From: Drosophila pseudoobscura
Taxonomy: Eukaryota; Arthropoda; Insecta; Diptera; Drosophilidae
Direction of reading: 5' to 3'
Length of the DNA: 64,000 nt
Assembly (NCBI RefSeq): GCF_009870125.1
Contig: NC_046679.1
Location: 24,180,001 to 24,244,000 of the forward strand
Position 1 is the stretch's first letter, and the number at the start of each line of letters is the position of its first letter. Below the pieces are notes generated by a model. That model was not told the origin of the DNA, did no database searches, and worked only from the letters and a program-made list of their open reading frames with translations. Made by a program: the position numbers and the translations under genes. Shown piece after piece: positions 49,460 through 60,900 of the stretch.

Positions 49460-49624
49460 TCAACTAACAGTAATATTTTCCGCGGTTGAACTCAAGTTGT
49501 TCACCTGTTTAAAGAAAAGGGGCCTATGTGGGCTTACCGATAAATCGACGTTGTTTTTGTTTACACGCGGAATAATCTTGTCAAACTTTTCGTTAAATCT
49601 CTGATAAAACATTTTATGGGACAT
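49460..49624 (-). CDS. Candidate small protein, 54 aa
   Basis: The minus-strand ATG at 49624 has G at -3 and starts MSHKMFYQRFNEKFDKIIPR, polar and basic, ending at a TGA at 49460-49462. A strong donor (TCG/GTAAGCC) follows codon 29, and a T-rich acceptor (TTTTGTTTATTTTAG) occurs at 49345, so a spliced 42-residue variant ending at 49303 is conceivable; AATAAA occurs downstream on that strand. It would be divergent from the first TMEM135 gene, with roughly 300 bases between them. No family is recognised. Confidence 0.3.
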   Translation of the reverse strand: MSHKMFYQRFNEKFDKIIPRVNKNNVDLSVSPHRPLFFKQVNNLSSTAENITVS

Positions 49625-49879
49625 GGCAAAATGTGGCAACTGTTGCAATAGTTGGACTAGTTAATGCTGCCGCAGCAGTTGCATCTGCTGGCCGCGCCCG
49701 GCGACCACTTGTTGTTGTTGTTGTGGACTTCTACTGATGCGATGCTGGAACTTGAACTATAATTAAACCATTATTAAACTATAACTATCAAAGTTGGCTT
49801 AAAAGCAAAGTGCAGTATGTGCCACTCGATAAGTGCTGTAGTCGTGTGTTGAAATAGAGCAATCGCAGTGCGTCATGGA

Positions 49880-50099
49880 GTCATAATTTTGACAGCAGAC
49901 AAAAAGAAAATCATAAAAAACTGAAACGTCGTCGGCGTCACAACAGCAGCAGCAAAACTAATTTAATTCAATTTTAAAGCAACCGAGCAACGAACACGTA
50001 TCAATTGTAAGGGGAGAGAGTGAAAAAATCTGCGAGCGATTAACTAGCAATTGCTTTAATATTACCTATTACCTCAGTCAAGTGCATAATAGTTGAGAC
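49880..50099 (+). other. Probable 5' untranslated first exon of the first TMEM135 gene
   Basis: A good donor (GAC/GTGAGTAC) at 50099/50100 and a good acceptor (TATTTTATTTCCAG) at 50854 would splice a non-coding leader to the first coding exon, across a 755-nt intron. The left limit is a guess; I cannot locate the start site. Confidence 0.4.
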
Positions 50100-50883
50100 G
50101 TGAGTACAACTTAAACACACCAGAGAAGATTGCCCACATTTCGAGCAGTTTGAGCACCTTATCACCGCCGTTGGCCTGGCCAAAGGTCTTGACCGGGGAT
50201 CGTCATATCACTCCGAATGAAAACCACCCATATACATACATAATCAGCTCTCAAATCGGAGTAGTAGTTGTGGCTTTATTCCTCACGCAGATTATATTAT
50301 CTAGTAGCATATTTAATATCCATTTCACTCTGAAGAACACACACCTCATATACGTATTTAAATTGGCTGGCAGAACAGTTGCAAATGCTGGAATGTTGAG
50401 GCCGCAGCTTGCGTCGTAAACTAGAACCGGCCCAGTTGTGGCTGTAATCCTCAAACAGGGTGTCTTCTGAGGTCTTTGTTCCTTGGTCTGGTCAATCCAC
50501 TGCACTACTGGCTAATCTCGAATGTATCTTATCGATTGACAGTAATAAAAGTCCATAGATACCCGCGAAAACACTGCAATCCAGACCAACTGCGTCAGCT
50601 ACTGGTTTCAGTTCTGGCCTGGCCCGCAGTAGCTGCTGTCTACACTCGATCCCAGCTCCAAATATACATTAATTTCGTACTATTTTCCATGCTCCGATAG
50701 CAGCCACACCAAAAAACCGAAACCCAAATAAAAACTCAGACCACACTCGGTTGTAGGCGTCTATAGATAAGATTAAAGGTTGGACACTCTTGGACTTGGA
50801 ACAGCACCCCATACGGACTAATCAGTGACTAATTTGTGGTTATTTTATTTCCAGACAACCAAAGATTAACATCGGATTGGATT

Positions 50884-52453
50884 ATGGCGGGACAGAGCAA
50901 GTTATTGGACCCACTGTGCATCAGCTGCAAGGACTTCCAGCACCCATGGACCGATCATTGTGCGAGTGCCGCCGCCGGGATACTGCTCTCGGCCACGCCC
51001 TACTGTCTACGCGTCTACACAGTGGTCTATGCCTTTTCCTTGCTAATGCGCCATCGTGTGCCCAACCTGACTGATCTCAAGCGCACTCTTTTAGGCATCA
51101 TACAGTCCACGGCTTTCCTGGTGACCAATGCATATTCCTTTATTATGTACAATTGTTTGCTCCGGAACATGCTCGGACGCTATAACTTCTACACAGTGGC
51201 CTTTGTGCCCTGCTTTTTGGCCTCGTTTACGGCCATCCTGGTGGAACGTCCAGCCCGCCGTCCGCTGCTGACTCTGTATGTGGCCAACGTGGCCACGGAG
51301 GCGTTATGGAAGATGGCGGAATCGCGTGGCTGGGTGCGCTCTATTTCAAACGGTCAGACGTTCATTTTCGGGCTGAGCATGTCGGCACTGCTGTATATAT
51401 ACCGTCGTGGACCAACCCAAGATTCGATCTTTAACATTCTGCGCCATTTCGTAGGCAAGGAGGAGGCTGGCCCAATAGTCAACAATTGGGATACATTGCC
51501 CGGCGAGCAGCCAGCTCCCCCGCAAAACCGTCCCAGCGTCAGTTTTTCGACCATCTCCGATTGGGTCCGCGTTTACAGCAATTTCCTCAACGCCAAGCAC
51601 GCCAGCTGCCGCCATAACCAGAGCTGCATTGCCTACTCCATCAGCGGTGGCGTTAAGCCCTTTGTGATCGGCGTGGCCCTCCAGGTGGCGCTGAAGCTGG
51701 TGATGAATGTCAGCAAGGTAGCCAGTGGCAAAATGAAATGGCGGAAGCACATCTTTGACCGCAGCATCCTCCCGTTGGGTATCTTTATGGGCAGCTTCTC
51801 TTTTCTCTATAAGGTGAGTCTTTGCCGATTGCAATTTTGATATCTGAGATTCATCAATGAGGTCGTTCCCTTTTCAGTCTGTGTCCTGTCTGCTGCGCCA
51901 TAGCTTCAATAGAGACGAGGCCGCATTTGCCATTCCTGCTGGTCTGGTGGCTTCGGTGGCCTTCACCAAGTATCCAGACAACACGGTGGCCCTGTATGTC
52001 ATGTGGAAGGCTCTGCAGGTGAGCTAAAAAAGAAACTGATTATTGTTAGACATCCCCAAGCATCGTAGTTTTTTCTTTCCTCGCAGATACTCTGTTCGAT
52101 TGGCCAGGAGAAGGGTATTGTACCAGTCATACCCAATTTTATGCTCTACCTTTACTCGTTCTTCACGGCCGTGCTCTTCCACGCGGGCATCTTAGAGCCC
52201 AAGTCTCTGCGACCCAGCTACTACAAGTTTCTGCAAGCCATATCAGGAGATAGGTGCGTATCGGCTCGCTCTAGTTATTGCTATGTCAGCATTAAAATTG
52301 TATTGTCATTCGTTCTCCCACAGACTGAGCCGCTTTAATCTAAGCGCCTTCGATGTGTTCGGTCTCAACACCCAGCAACAGGCGCTGGACACCATAAAGT
52401 CGTTGAACATTGTCGAGAAATCAATACTCCCCGCCTTCTCGTTCGCTTCTTAA
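50884..52453 (+). CDS. TMEM135-family transmembrane protein, 455 aa, four coding exons (first tandem copy)
   Basis: Homologue of transmembrane protein 135, a multi-pass membrane protein of mitochondria and peroxisomes tied to organelle dynamics and lipid handling. Coding segments are 50884-51813, 51878-52018, 52087-52253 and 52324-52453, all with GT..AG introns of 64-70 nt. The start is MAGQSKLLDPLCISCKDF, just after an acceptor at 50854. It aligns with the start of the second copy. An N-terminal cysteine-rich segment (C12, C15, C26; HPWTDHC) is the signature of the family. A second cluster SCRHNQSC lies near residue 240, followed by the glycine-rich membrane segment GGVKPFVIGVALQV. The C-terminal half has LFHAGILEPKSLRPSYYKFL. 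AATAAA at 52735-52740 can end the transcript. I believe the fly genes are CG11737 and CG31259, but cannot say which this is. Confidence 0.92.
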
Positions 52454-52734
52454 GAAGATAGCCGCAATCTATGATAACCTACAGATGTACACATTCAGTC
52501 TCATGTTTCAGCCAGCCGCTGGACGCGCCTCTCCATATCCATAATAGGAGTAAAATTTTCAAGCGTGTATATATCTAAGAGTCTCTCTAATTATCCATAT
52601 CTGTGTGTTTCTCTGTGCTGGACGTCCAACGTCACAGCTCTGCCACTCGGATCACTAACCTAAGCGACGTTATCACTTTTGGGGAGGGGGTGCATTGTAA
52701 ATTATTTTTGACTGTTTTTTTGGTACCAGTTGTC

Positions 52735-52740
52735 AATAAA
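52735..52740 (+). terminator. Polyadenylation signal of the first TMEM135 gene
   Basis: AATAAA about 280 bases after the stop codon. Confidence 0.55.
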
Positions 52741-53628
52741 AACTTATATATACAAATATTTATGAGTATTTATGTTTTATACTGGGATTTTAGGGTTCTA
52801 TAATGATAATATCGGGAGGGGATAACACATAATAGTAATCTTAAAAGAATATATGAAAGAAATTAGTGCCTGTGATGTGCCTTGGCATGTGCACAATTAT
52901 GGAGCTGCTGCTTTAAAGGTGCAAGTGCTTAGGGACACTATTTGATTTGTGTAGTTCCAAAGAAGCACATCCCTTCTACCCATACACCCCTCTACATTCC
53001 GATTACTGGGTATACAAATAAACACTACGTTGGCTTCCAATAATTAAGAGCGGATTCCCTCTCTTAAATTTAGATAAGAAAACCCCCCAGCCGGTGACGT
53101 AGCTACAATAAGGCCGAGCACCGTGCATTGAGGCAAGAGCTTCATTCCATTCGTGTGTTCGTTCTCGCGATAAGGCATTGGTATTAGACGCACTTCAGGC
53201 AAACCCTTGCCATACGCCCGAGAAGAGCCCAAAATTGTTGATAAACGAATTCTATGGAGCTGCTCAAGTGCGTCCACACGCAGTCCAATCAGTAGTATTT
53301 GAATGGCTGAACGGGCCCAAACGTGCGAAACTTTAAACGCAAGAGTCGGAAATTCCCAAACAGAGTAGAAGCCACACCACTGATCTCTGGATAAACTTGA
53401 ACGGATCTTACATGCGACTGATCCGCCTTACAAAGAGTGGATAAAATATATTGGAGTACCGAGATTAAGTGGCGCTTTCCGGTTCTAATTGGATGGCATG
53501 TTTGACCTTTGAGCGATATTCCGTCGAGCAGCTGAACAGTCGATAAGCTTTATCATCTTCGGCCAAATTATTGGGCAATACGATAATCATAGTTCCCTGA
53601 GCATAATCCAGTGTAGAAGGCCCCAAAA
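52741..53628. other. Intergenic stretch between the TMEM135 copies
   Basis: It must hold the promoter and leader of the second copy; no clear TATA box or initiator is seen. A minus-strand 77-codon frame at 53044-53277 has mixed codon use and I do not accept it. Confidence 0.5.
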
Positions 53629-55118
53629 ATGGCAGCCCAAAGTAAACTTCTTGAAGCAGCCTTCGAGTGCAGCTGCCACGCGTATGTGCATCCATGGACC
53701 TCCAGTTGTGCCGCTGCGGCAGCAGGCATGATGCTGGCTGAGGTTGCCCCTAGTTTTCGCACTTACTCGACCGTGTATTTGGTGAGTCACAGGAAAGACC
53801 AAGAATCTATAATATCTATAAGATATATATTCCCTTATTTAGCTCGCTTTGATCATGAGGATGCGTGTTCCTAGGCTGCAGGACCTTTGGCGAACTCTTA
53901 CCGGCATTCTCCAGTCGACTGCCTTCCTCTCCATGAATGGAGGGCTTTTCATCTTCGCCGTGTGCCTACTGCGACAGCTTCTGGGTCGCTTCTACTTCCC
54001 AACGGTGGCTTTTTTGCCCTCGTTCTTGTCCAGCTGGTTGTCCATCGCCGTAGAGCGCCCGGAGCGTCGTACTCCATTGGCCATGTACGTGGCCAATGTG
54101 GGCATCGAGACCGTGTGGAAGATGCTCGAATCGAGGGGTTGGGTCCGCTCCCTTCCCAATGGACAGGTGCTAATCATGGGCCTGAGCATCACCGCTCTGA
54201 TGTTCCTGTACCGTTTGGGCCTTCACAAAACGGTGGCCAAGGATGCCACCTTTAAGGGCCTGAGTGTGATTCTTGGCAAGGAGGAGGAAGGTCCGCTCAA
54301 GACCCCCACTGTCACCACTACACAAAGCTCCCGGCAGCGTCCTCTGAACTTTCAGAGTATTTCCGCGTATGTGCAGGTGTACGATCGCCTGAGGACCGCC
54401 AAACATCCCAGTTGTCCGCATCGGCAAGGCTGTGCTCCGTACGCTCTCTACGGAGGATTGAAACCGTTCCTGGGCGGCCTGGGTCTGCAGGTTGGACTGA
54501 AGCTACTGCTCAACATATCCAAGATTGTTAATATGAAGATGCAGTGGCGCAAACAGATCTTCAACAAGGGTTCTCTACAGCTGGGACTGGCTCTGGGTAG
54601 CTTTTCATTGCTTTACAAGGTGTGTAAGACTTCTCCACATTCGAAAGATGTTCTTCCGACTTTAAATTCCATCTCCACAGACAATTTCCTGTGGTCTGCG
54701 GCACACCTGCGGCCATGACAACGCTCTCTTTGCCATTCCAGCTGGCTTGATTGGCTCCATTGGTCTGCTCCGCTTTCCCAATACCACAGTGGCCATGTAT
54801 CTGATGTGGAAGACCCTCCAGCTGCTGTACAACTGGGGCATTGCCGAGGGCAAGCTCCCAGAAGTGCCATACTTCAATACGATCATGTATGGCTTCTTCA
54901 CGGGCGTGCTCTTCCACGCGGCCATCCTGGAGGCACGTACCCTCCGACCCAGCTACTACAACTTCCTCATGAAGATCTCCGGCAACCGGATCAGTCGCTT
55001 CAATGTGCTGCCCTTCCAGGCGTACGGTCTGAAGAGCCAGGATCAGATCAACTATGTGATCAAGAAACTGAAAATAGACATGACATCGCCTTTCCCCATA
55101 TATCCCCTCACTGTTTAA
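53629..55118 (+). CDS. TMEM135-family transmembrane protein, 455 aa, three coding exons (second tandem copy)
   Basis: Paralogue of the preceding gene with the same predicted length. Coding segments are 53629-53781, 53843-54619 and 54681-55118; both introns are 61 nt with GT..AG ends. The start MAAQSKLLEAAFECSCHAYV matches the copy upstream. The cysteine-rich N terminus (HPWTSSC) is present, as are the second cluster SCPHRQGC, GGLKPFLGGLGLQVGLKLLL and LFHAAILEARTLRPSYYNFL. The last intron (after LLYK) is shared with the first copy. The first intron (after STVYL) is absent there, and two introns of the first copy are absent here. Two AATAAA motifs follow at 55145 and 55155. There is no disabling mutation. 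Confidence 0.92.
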
Positions 55119-55144
55119 GATGGAGTTCCTGGATCAAAAGTTCA

Positions 55145-55160
55145 AATAAAATGCAATAAA
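55145..55160 (+). terminator. Two polyadenylation signals of the second TMEM135 gene
   Basis: AATAAA at 55145-55150 and 55155-55160, starting 26 and 36 bases after the stop codon, so the 3' UTR is very short. Confidence 0.6.
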
Positions 55161-55193
55161 ACTTTAAATTAAATGTTTGACCCAAAATGGCCA

Positions 55194-55293
55194 TTAAGGG
55201 GGAGATTTTATGGGAGCAGCAGCGCCTCCCTGCATGGGACCTCCCCATTGAATCATGAGCCCCTCTTTGTTGGAGGCCACAGTAGGATGAGCA
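55194..55293 (-). CDS. Putative last coding exon of an unidentified minus-strand gene
   Basis: A minus-strand frame follows an AAACAG acceptor at 55294-55295, reads AHPTVASNKEGLMIQWGGPM then QGGAAAPIKSPP, and stops at a TAA at 55194-55196. Codons are well biased, and the Gly/Ala/Pro-rich end looks like a natural C terminus. One base precedes the first full codon, so the upstream exon must supply two. An in-frame TGA just upstream confirms that any extension must be spliced. It converges on the second TMEM135 gene, with 75 bases between stop codons. Family unknown. Confidence 0.4.
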
Positions 55294-55477
55294 CTGTTTG
55301 CCGGATGTGAGGTCCAGCATCAATCACGGAGTCAACAAGGCACCCCGGAACCCTGGCACTCCGGCACCCTCCTTAACCACCCAACTTCACGGCTGTGACA
55401 ACTCTAGACGGCGGCTCCGCGCTGCTCAATTATTTACATTTATATGTCATATAAATTTATTGCCAGCCATAACTCAC

Positions 55478-55541
55478 CCAAGGCCCGAGACGAGACGAAA
55501 TGGAGCTCGAAGGCTCCACCAAAAGTGCAGCTACAAATTCA
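55478..55541 (-). CDS. Putative 64-nt exon (minus strand)
   Basis: On the minus strand TTATTATTATTTTTATTTTTAG is an excellent acceptor and TGG/GTGAGTTATGG an excellent donor. Only one frame is open: after one base it reads EFVAALLVEPSSSISSRLGP then W, ending in phase 0. That phase does not fit the exon at 55194-55293, so the two are not directly spliced. Reading past the donor gives VSYGWQ and then a TAA that overlaps an AATAAA, so this may instead be an alternative terminal exon. Confidence 0.35.
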
Positions 55542-57510
55542 CTAAAAATAAAAATAATAATAAAAAAGCAAAACCAAATGAAAACAACAAGGGAAATACA
55601 GATTCAAGAGCCGTAGCTTGAGATACTCTTTCTAGAATAACAGAGATATCTGTCTGGGATTCCTTATAGCCAAGAGGCCATATTAACAGTATCGATAAGG
55701 CTTTGTTCAGATAAATATCTCTCTGAACTTGGAATCGGTATAATATGATTTCCTCATCATACTAAATCGAGTGGAAAATCCTTCCCTGTGAACATTGCAA
55801 ACTTTCCAACAGCATTATAGCACCCCTCCTTGAAGGGTACTGTAAATGCGAGCTTTTCTTGGTTCCATTCCCATTCCCAACCCAAAACGCAAGCCCAATG
55901 ATAATCTTGGCCAGCGAAGGAAGCGGAACTGAGACTGAAACTGAAACTGGAACTGGGGGAACGGGGCTTAACAAATGAATTATAGGCTCGGGTAAATTTA
56001 ATGTGCCACTTAGTTATGGGGAGTAGAGGGACTTGCCTCGGCCTTTATTTTTATGCGTATTATAATAAGGCGAGCCACGGGCTAAGCGACTTTCCTTCTG
56101 TTTTTTGTTGATTTTCATTTTGAAAATTGAGTTGAAAATAATGAAAATGCAAATTTGCACGCCAGCTGCTGTTGGACAGTCTTTAGCTTTTCCCAACGAG
56201 TGTTCCAGGCTGCAGAGGGGCCCTGTGCAATTGCAGGAGCGCTCCTCTCTCTCTCTCCTTGGCATTTATGAAATTTATATGCATGTCAGTCAGTTGTTGG
56301 CTTCATTCTACGAGCATTCTGGAGCCTTCAGGCAGGGCCAAGTCAACGGCATGGAAAATACAAATGAAGCTAGTGACAAATCTCATTAATCACAACGAAA
56401 GAAAAGGAGGAGGAGCTTAGGGATTGTGGGTGGGGGCGGGGGGTCTGCTGAGTGAGTGGGTGCAGCTGTTGGCGCCTTAGAATCTGGGATTATCAGCTTA
56501 GCCAAGTTGCAGTTGTTGGCCAAGAACTACTTGTTGTTCTCTCACAGAATAAAAATGCATATAAATTGAATATTATAAATTTTCTTATTTTGCAACAGTT
56601 GCAGTCACTTAGCTGCTGCTGTTGCTGCCTCCTCGACGGCTGCCTGCCAAGTTGTAACTTCATTTAAGTCAATCGCTTTTCACTCTCTTTTCTGTGGCAC
56701 ACAAATTGTAAACAAGGGAATTATGCAAATGAATAAATTCCTGCCTCGAAGGCAACATCCAATGAAATATTACAGGGAAACCAAAGTTAAAGGAAAGAAA
56801 ATCGAAACAACATTTCGAAGAAATGGAAATCGAACAAAAATCGCACAAAAAACTCTCAACTTTCAACTGCCACAAAACTGTGCTAAAAAATCACCTTTCT
56901 CTGCGCTTTTTTGTTGGCCCCAACATTGCATGTTGATAAAACTACCAAAATGAAATTTATGGCCACAAGAAAGTCTTGGTCATAAAGGCAAGGTATGTCA
57001 ACAGAAGATAAGCGGCAGAAGCTGTCCAAAAATGTAGATGTGACACCTTTTTCTCAGCTTCTACCACAAAATGAATTTTTAATTAAAATTTCTGCAGTTC
57101 TGTTGTGTGTGTGTGTGCGTGTGTGGGAGAATTTTAATGGGAAATTGAAAATTTTTGTTTCGCTGGGAAATGCAAAATAAATAAATTAAATAAAGACCAA
57201 ACTTTTTTGAAAAATATGGGAAATATTCTTTGAATTGTGGCAACAAATGCGATAACTATATATAATAAATAATAGTTTACATTTAAATTCAATTAATGTA
57301 TAATAATGTACAATCTTTTTTTGTTTTTAAATCCCAATAAATTCGCATTTCATAAATCAATAAATATTAAATAATTATTTTCCAATATACACTCATTAGT
57401 TTTCCAGTCTTTATTATCACTTTGAAATTGGAAATGTTCAAAGCTGATGGCAAAATATTAATACAAAATTAGAGGATCATTGGCAACAAATTCCTTGACA
57501 CTTAGTCCGA
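55542..57510. other. Non-coding, mostly AT-rich stretch
   Basis: No supported gene. Particularly AT-rich at 57180-57480. A GA-rich block lies near 56400. Confidence 0.5.
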
Positions 57511-57956
57511 TCAAAATGCAATCATTCGTATACTTATGGCTCCCAGGGTATACTCGCCGGCTATGTTCTGCTCGGCATCCTCCAATTCACGTTGCCGCAC
57601 CAAATGAAGAGGTACAGCCAACTGCAGGTAGTCCAGGAGCTCATTGATCAGGCTGAGGTGCAACCAGATTAGCGACAGACAGATGCACGTACACGTGCAC
57701 CCAAATGATTCGCTCAGAGGTAACGGCATCGACATGCTGCTGTTGAGGTTATTCCTCCACTGATAGACCATTGATCAGAACCTAGGAACAAAACCTGAAG
57801 TAGACCCAGAAAAGCGTGCCGCTGTTGAACTGATAACAGAAACACCAGACAGTTCACCCCCAGAGATAAGCCATAATATTGTACATGTTTCTGCGGCAAC
57901 AGACAGTGCGTTTCTCCGTGAGTGCGTTTGGCAACATTCATTTGTTGCCTCAACAT
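57511..57956 (-). CDS. Candidate small membrane protein, 115 aa, two exons
   Basis: Minus-strand coding segments 57956-57858 (33 codons) and 57759-57511 (82 codons plus TGA) with a 98-nt phase-0 intron, donor GGG/GTGAAC and acceptor GGTCTATCAG. The second exon has clear fly codon bias. It contains a cysteine-rich start CTCTCICLSLIW running into a hydrophobic stretch, then LINELLDYLQLAVPLHLVRQ and a polar acidic region RELEDAEQNIAGEY before the end SIRMIAF. The N-terminal exon is less certain; an alternative is a start at the ATG at 57771, giving 86 residues and a non-coding leader. No family is recognised. Confidence 0.4.
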
Positions 57957-60900
57957 TCAGGGAAATATGCGGCGATTCCGCTCAAACCTCATCGAACCGC
58001 AGTTCCGATTCAGCTTCGTTTCCACTCAATGTTCATTTCCGTATGTTTCCATTCGGGTTCGGTCGTGTTCGTTCGTTTTTGTTCCTTTTCTATACGTTTC
58101 CCTTCGTGTCCGTTCGTGCTTGGGAGCGTATCCTTTCGCAACAGGATGAGCATTGTGCGGGGGCCCAGAAATGCACCAGTGTGTCGCCTACCTATCCCCA
58201 CATTCGTGTGTGTGTGTGTCCTGTTCGGAGTTCGTTCCCATCTGGGTTAGTGGTACAAGTTCAGTTTGACGCAGGGTTGTTCCATTCTCACGTTCCGAAG
58301 AGGACATTGCAGGACATGTTGGCGGGGAGACTATACTTCATTTCAGGCTGATTGGGCCCAGAGATGTGTGCTGCAACCTGCTAGCTCTGGTGGTCGCATG
58401 ATCCATCTTTCAGCGAAACTGAACGACTTCCCCCTTATTCCTTGCTCCCTTTTCCGTCATCTTGGTCCGAAAGTATCTCGCTCCATCCGCCTTTTGCTTC
58501 CATATCCTTCTCTCTGTGGCAGTCACTTCGCTGCACTTTCCTTTCACTCTGTGGCAGGGCAGCCACTTCCCTGCACATCCTTAATTGAAACTACATCGTT
58601 TACCTACTTGTAAGCCATGCTATCTATATCTATCTTTGCTGCACAGCTATAGCTACTACCTCTACTCCACGGATGGCCCTCTCTTTGCTTTGTCTTTGTC
58701 CTCACCTTCTGGCACTCTTGTTTGTTCTCCCCATTGCGGCAGCATATACATAGTACATAGTACCCTCTTTATAGTGTATCCACCTTTGATTCGTACCCTT
58801 TGAGTCCGCACTCCCTTTCGTACCCCTACCTGTTCTGTCTGGGTTCTTCCTTCCTTTTGGAATGCATCATTTGGCATTGGCGCTGACAGGCGGGGCAGAG
58901 CTTCCAAAGCCTCCTGCTTTCGGATGACGCCTTTGTTCTGTTCGGTTCGGTTCCTTCGCTGATTCCCCAGTGTTACAGTCACAGTCCCACCCAATCTCCT
59001 CCAAAAACGTTTTCTTTTGTTATGCCAGCCGCTCGACGACAATTGCACTTGCTGATTGCCCTCATTTTCAGACTTGAAATAATATTAAAAACTTTTACAA
59101 CGTCTTGTCTGCCTTCTGTCTGTATTTCTCTCTGTGTCTTTGCCACTGCCTCTATGTCTTCCTGCCTCCTCTCCCTATGTCTTCATTGCTTTTGTCTTTG
59201 CTGCATGCCGCCTGCTGCTTGTTGCAATTGCATGTTGCAGCTGCTGCTGCGGAGGCCCCTATCTGAGACAGGGAGAGCACTCGCTTTGATTCCTGTTTTA
59301 GTTCTTGTTCTTCTTTTATTTACCACATAAATCACATGCCATCAGAGTCCAAGAGACGGGGGGGCAGGGACATTTCTATATCTATCTACTTAAGGTTTTC
59401 ACTGCCTGAATCCAAGGCACTTCCTCGACTCTGCTTATCGCCTGTTCACGAGTCTGTAGCCGGGTCTCTCAGTATGGGGAGTACTCGTACTTTTTATGTT
59501 TTGGATTGTTAGTTGCTATTTTTACGATTGCCCATTGTGTCTGGCCAGCTCTAAGGCTCTCCCTTTCTGCTCTTCCTCTGTGGCTATCTCTCTCTCTCTC
59601 CCTCTCTCTTTCTCTGTTGGTTTTTCGGGAAGCGATAGGACACGTATCCGCTTTTGGCGATTTCTTGGCAATTGCAACTGTCTGTGTGTGTGCTTGTGTG
59701 GGTGTTTATATCTGTGTTCTCTGGTACGAGTAGATGCCTTCTTTTTGTCGGGTAATTGATGATTTACAACTTATTTACGCTTCGATTGTGCAATAATTGA
59801 AAATTGCTCTAAATTCATTTGGGGCATTCCAAGGCACATATCTTTGGGGAGGTACACTGGGGGAAAAAGTAGTAGCTTTACGATTTTAATACCTAATGAG
59901 AAACCATTCTAGCATTTTCTTCAATTTGTATACTACTGCTATAAATATAACTTTTTTCCTGTGTCTTTCTTTCTGTTTCCCCTGCTCTTTGCAAGAGGAA
60001 AGCTACTTTTCCGTGTATGTTATTGATTGGCACATGAAAAAGGGCAATGCCTCACTTATATTTCCTTTTTCTTGCACAAAAAAACTGCTTTAAAGTGGAA
60101 TCCTTCATCTGTGAGGCACACATAACCTTTGGCAGGGTATAATTAATCTACTTGCAACATATTAAGCTTCCTAAAACACATGGCCGCTACTGCTACTGCT
60201 ACTGCTGCTGGTGGTGCTCGGTGGCCCGATATGCGGCATGGAAAATGAAAATAGCGACCGACCGTGGGGATTAGGCAAGTGCAACACAAAAGAAGCACCA
60301 GCTGCGGCAAAAAACCGTTGAAATCTCTGAAGAGTCTCTGTTCTTCTCTCTCTCCCTGTCCCTGTCCCACTCTCTGTGGCAAGCAGACAAAAGAGAAATG
60401 TTGATCTAGGGGCGGACAGCAGGAGGAACCAGGAGCCGAACCAGGACGTTGCACACATCTTGGCATTGGGCCCACTGCAAAGTGAAATGGATGCCGCAGT
60501 AGCAGGAGCAGCAGCCATGCTGCAGGTCCAATTGTGGCTCTCGACTTCCCCTTAAATTCAATTCAAAATAAATGAAGCGACGCTCAAGCAAATTTTCAGG
60601 GCGCTGCTTAAACAGCTTTCAACTTGACTGCGGCTGCCAGCAAATGTGGCAATAATTTGCGGCAACATATGCCTGGAGTTTTGTGGCAGCTGGCAGCTGG
60701 CAGTCGAGCACTACCTCACGCCCAATTGGCTGCAAAGTATGGCACGGCAACCAGACCGAAGTCAAACCTCCGAAAAAAATCGTAAATTAATTGCAGCCTC
60801 AAAAGTGTCTGCTCTTTCTTGTTGCAACTTAAGCTGCAACACATTCCCAGGCTACACTTTCGCATGGCCTCCAATTATGTCATTAGACGCAGCCCAGATG

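Noticed and set aside
53044-53277. Minus-strand 77-codon frame between the TMEM135 genes
   Set aside because: Codon use is mixed, with no hydrophobic or domain signal; it overlaps the region that should hold the promoter of the second TMEM135 gene.
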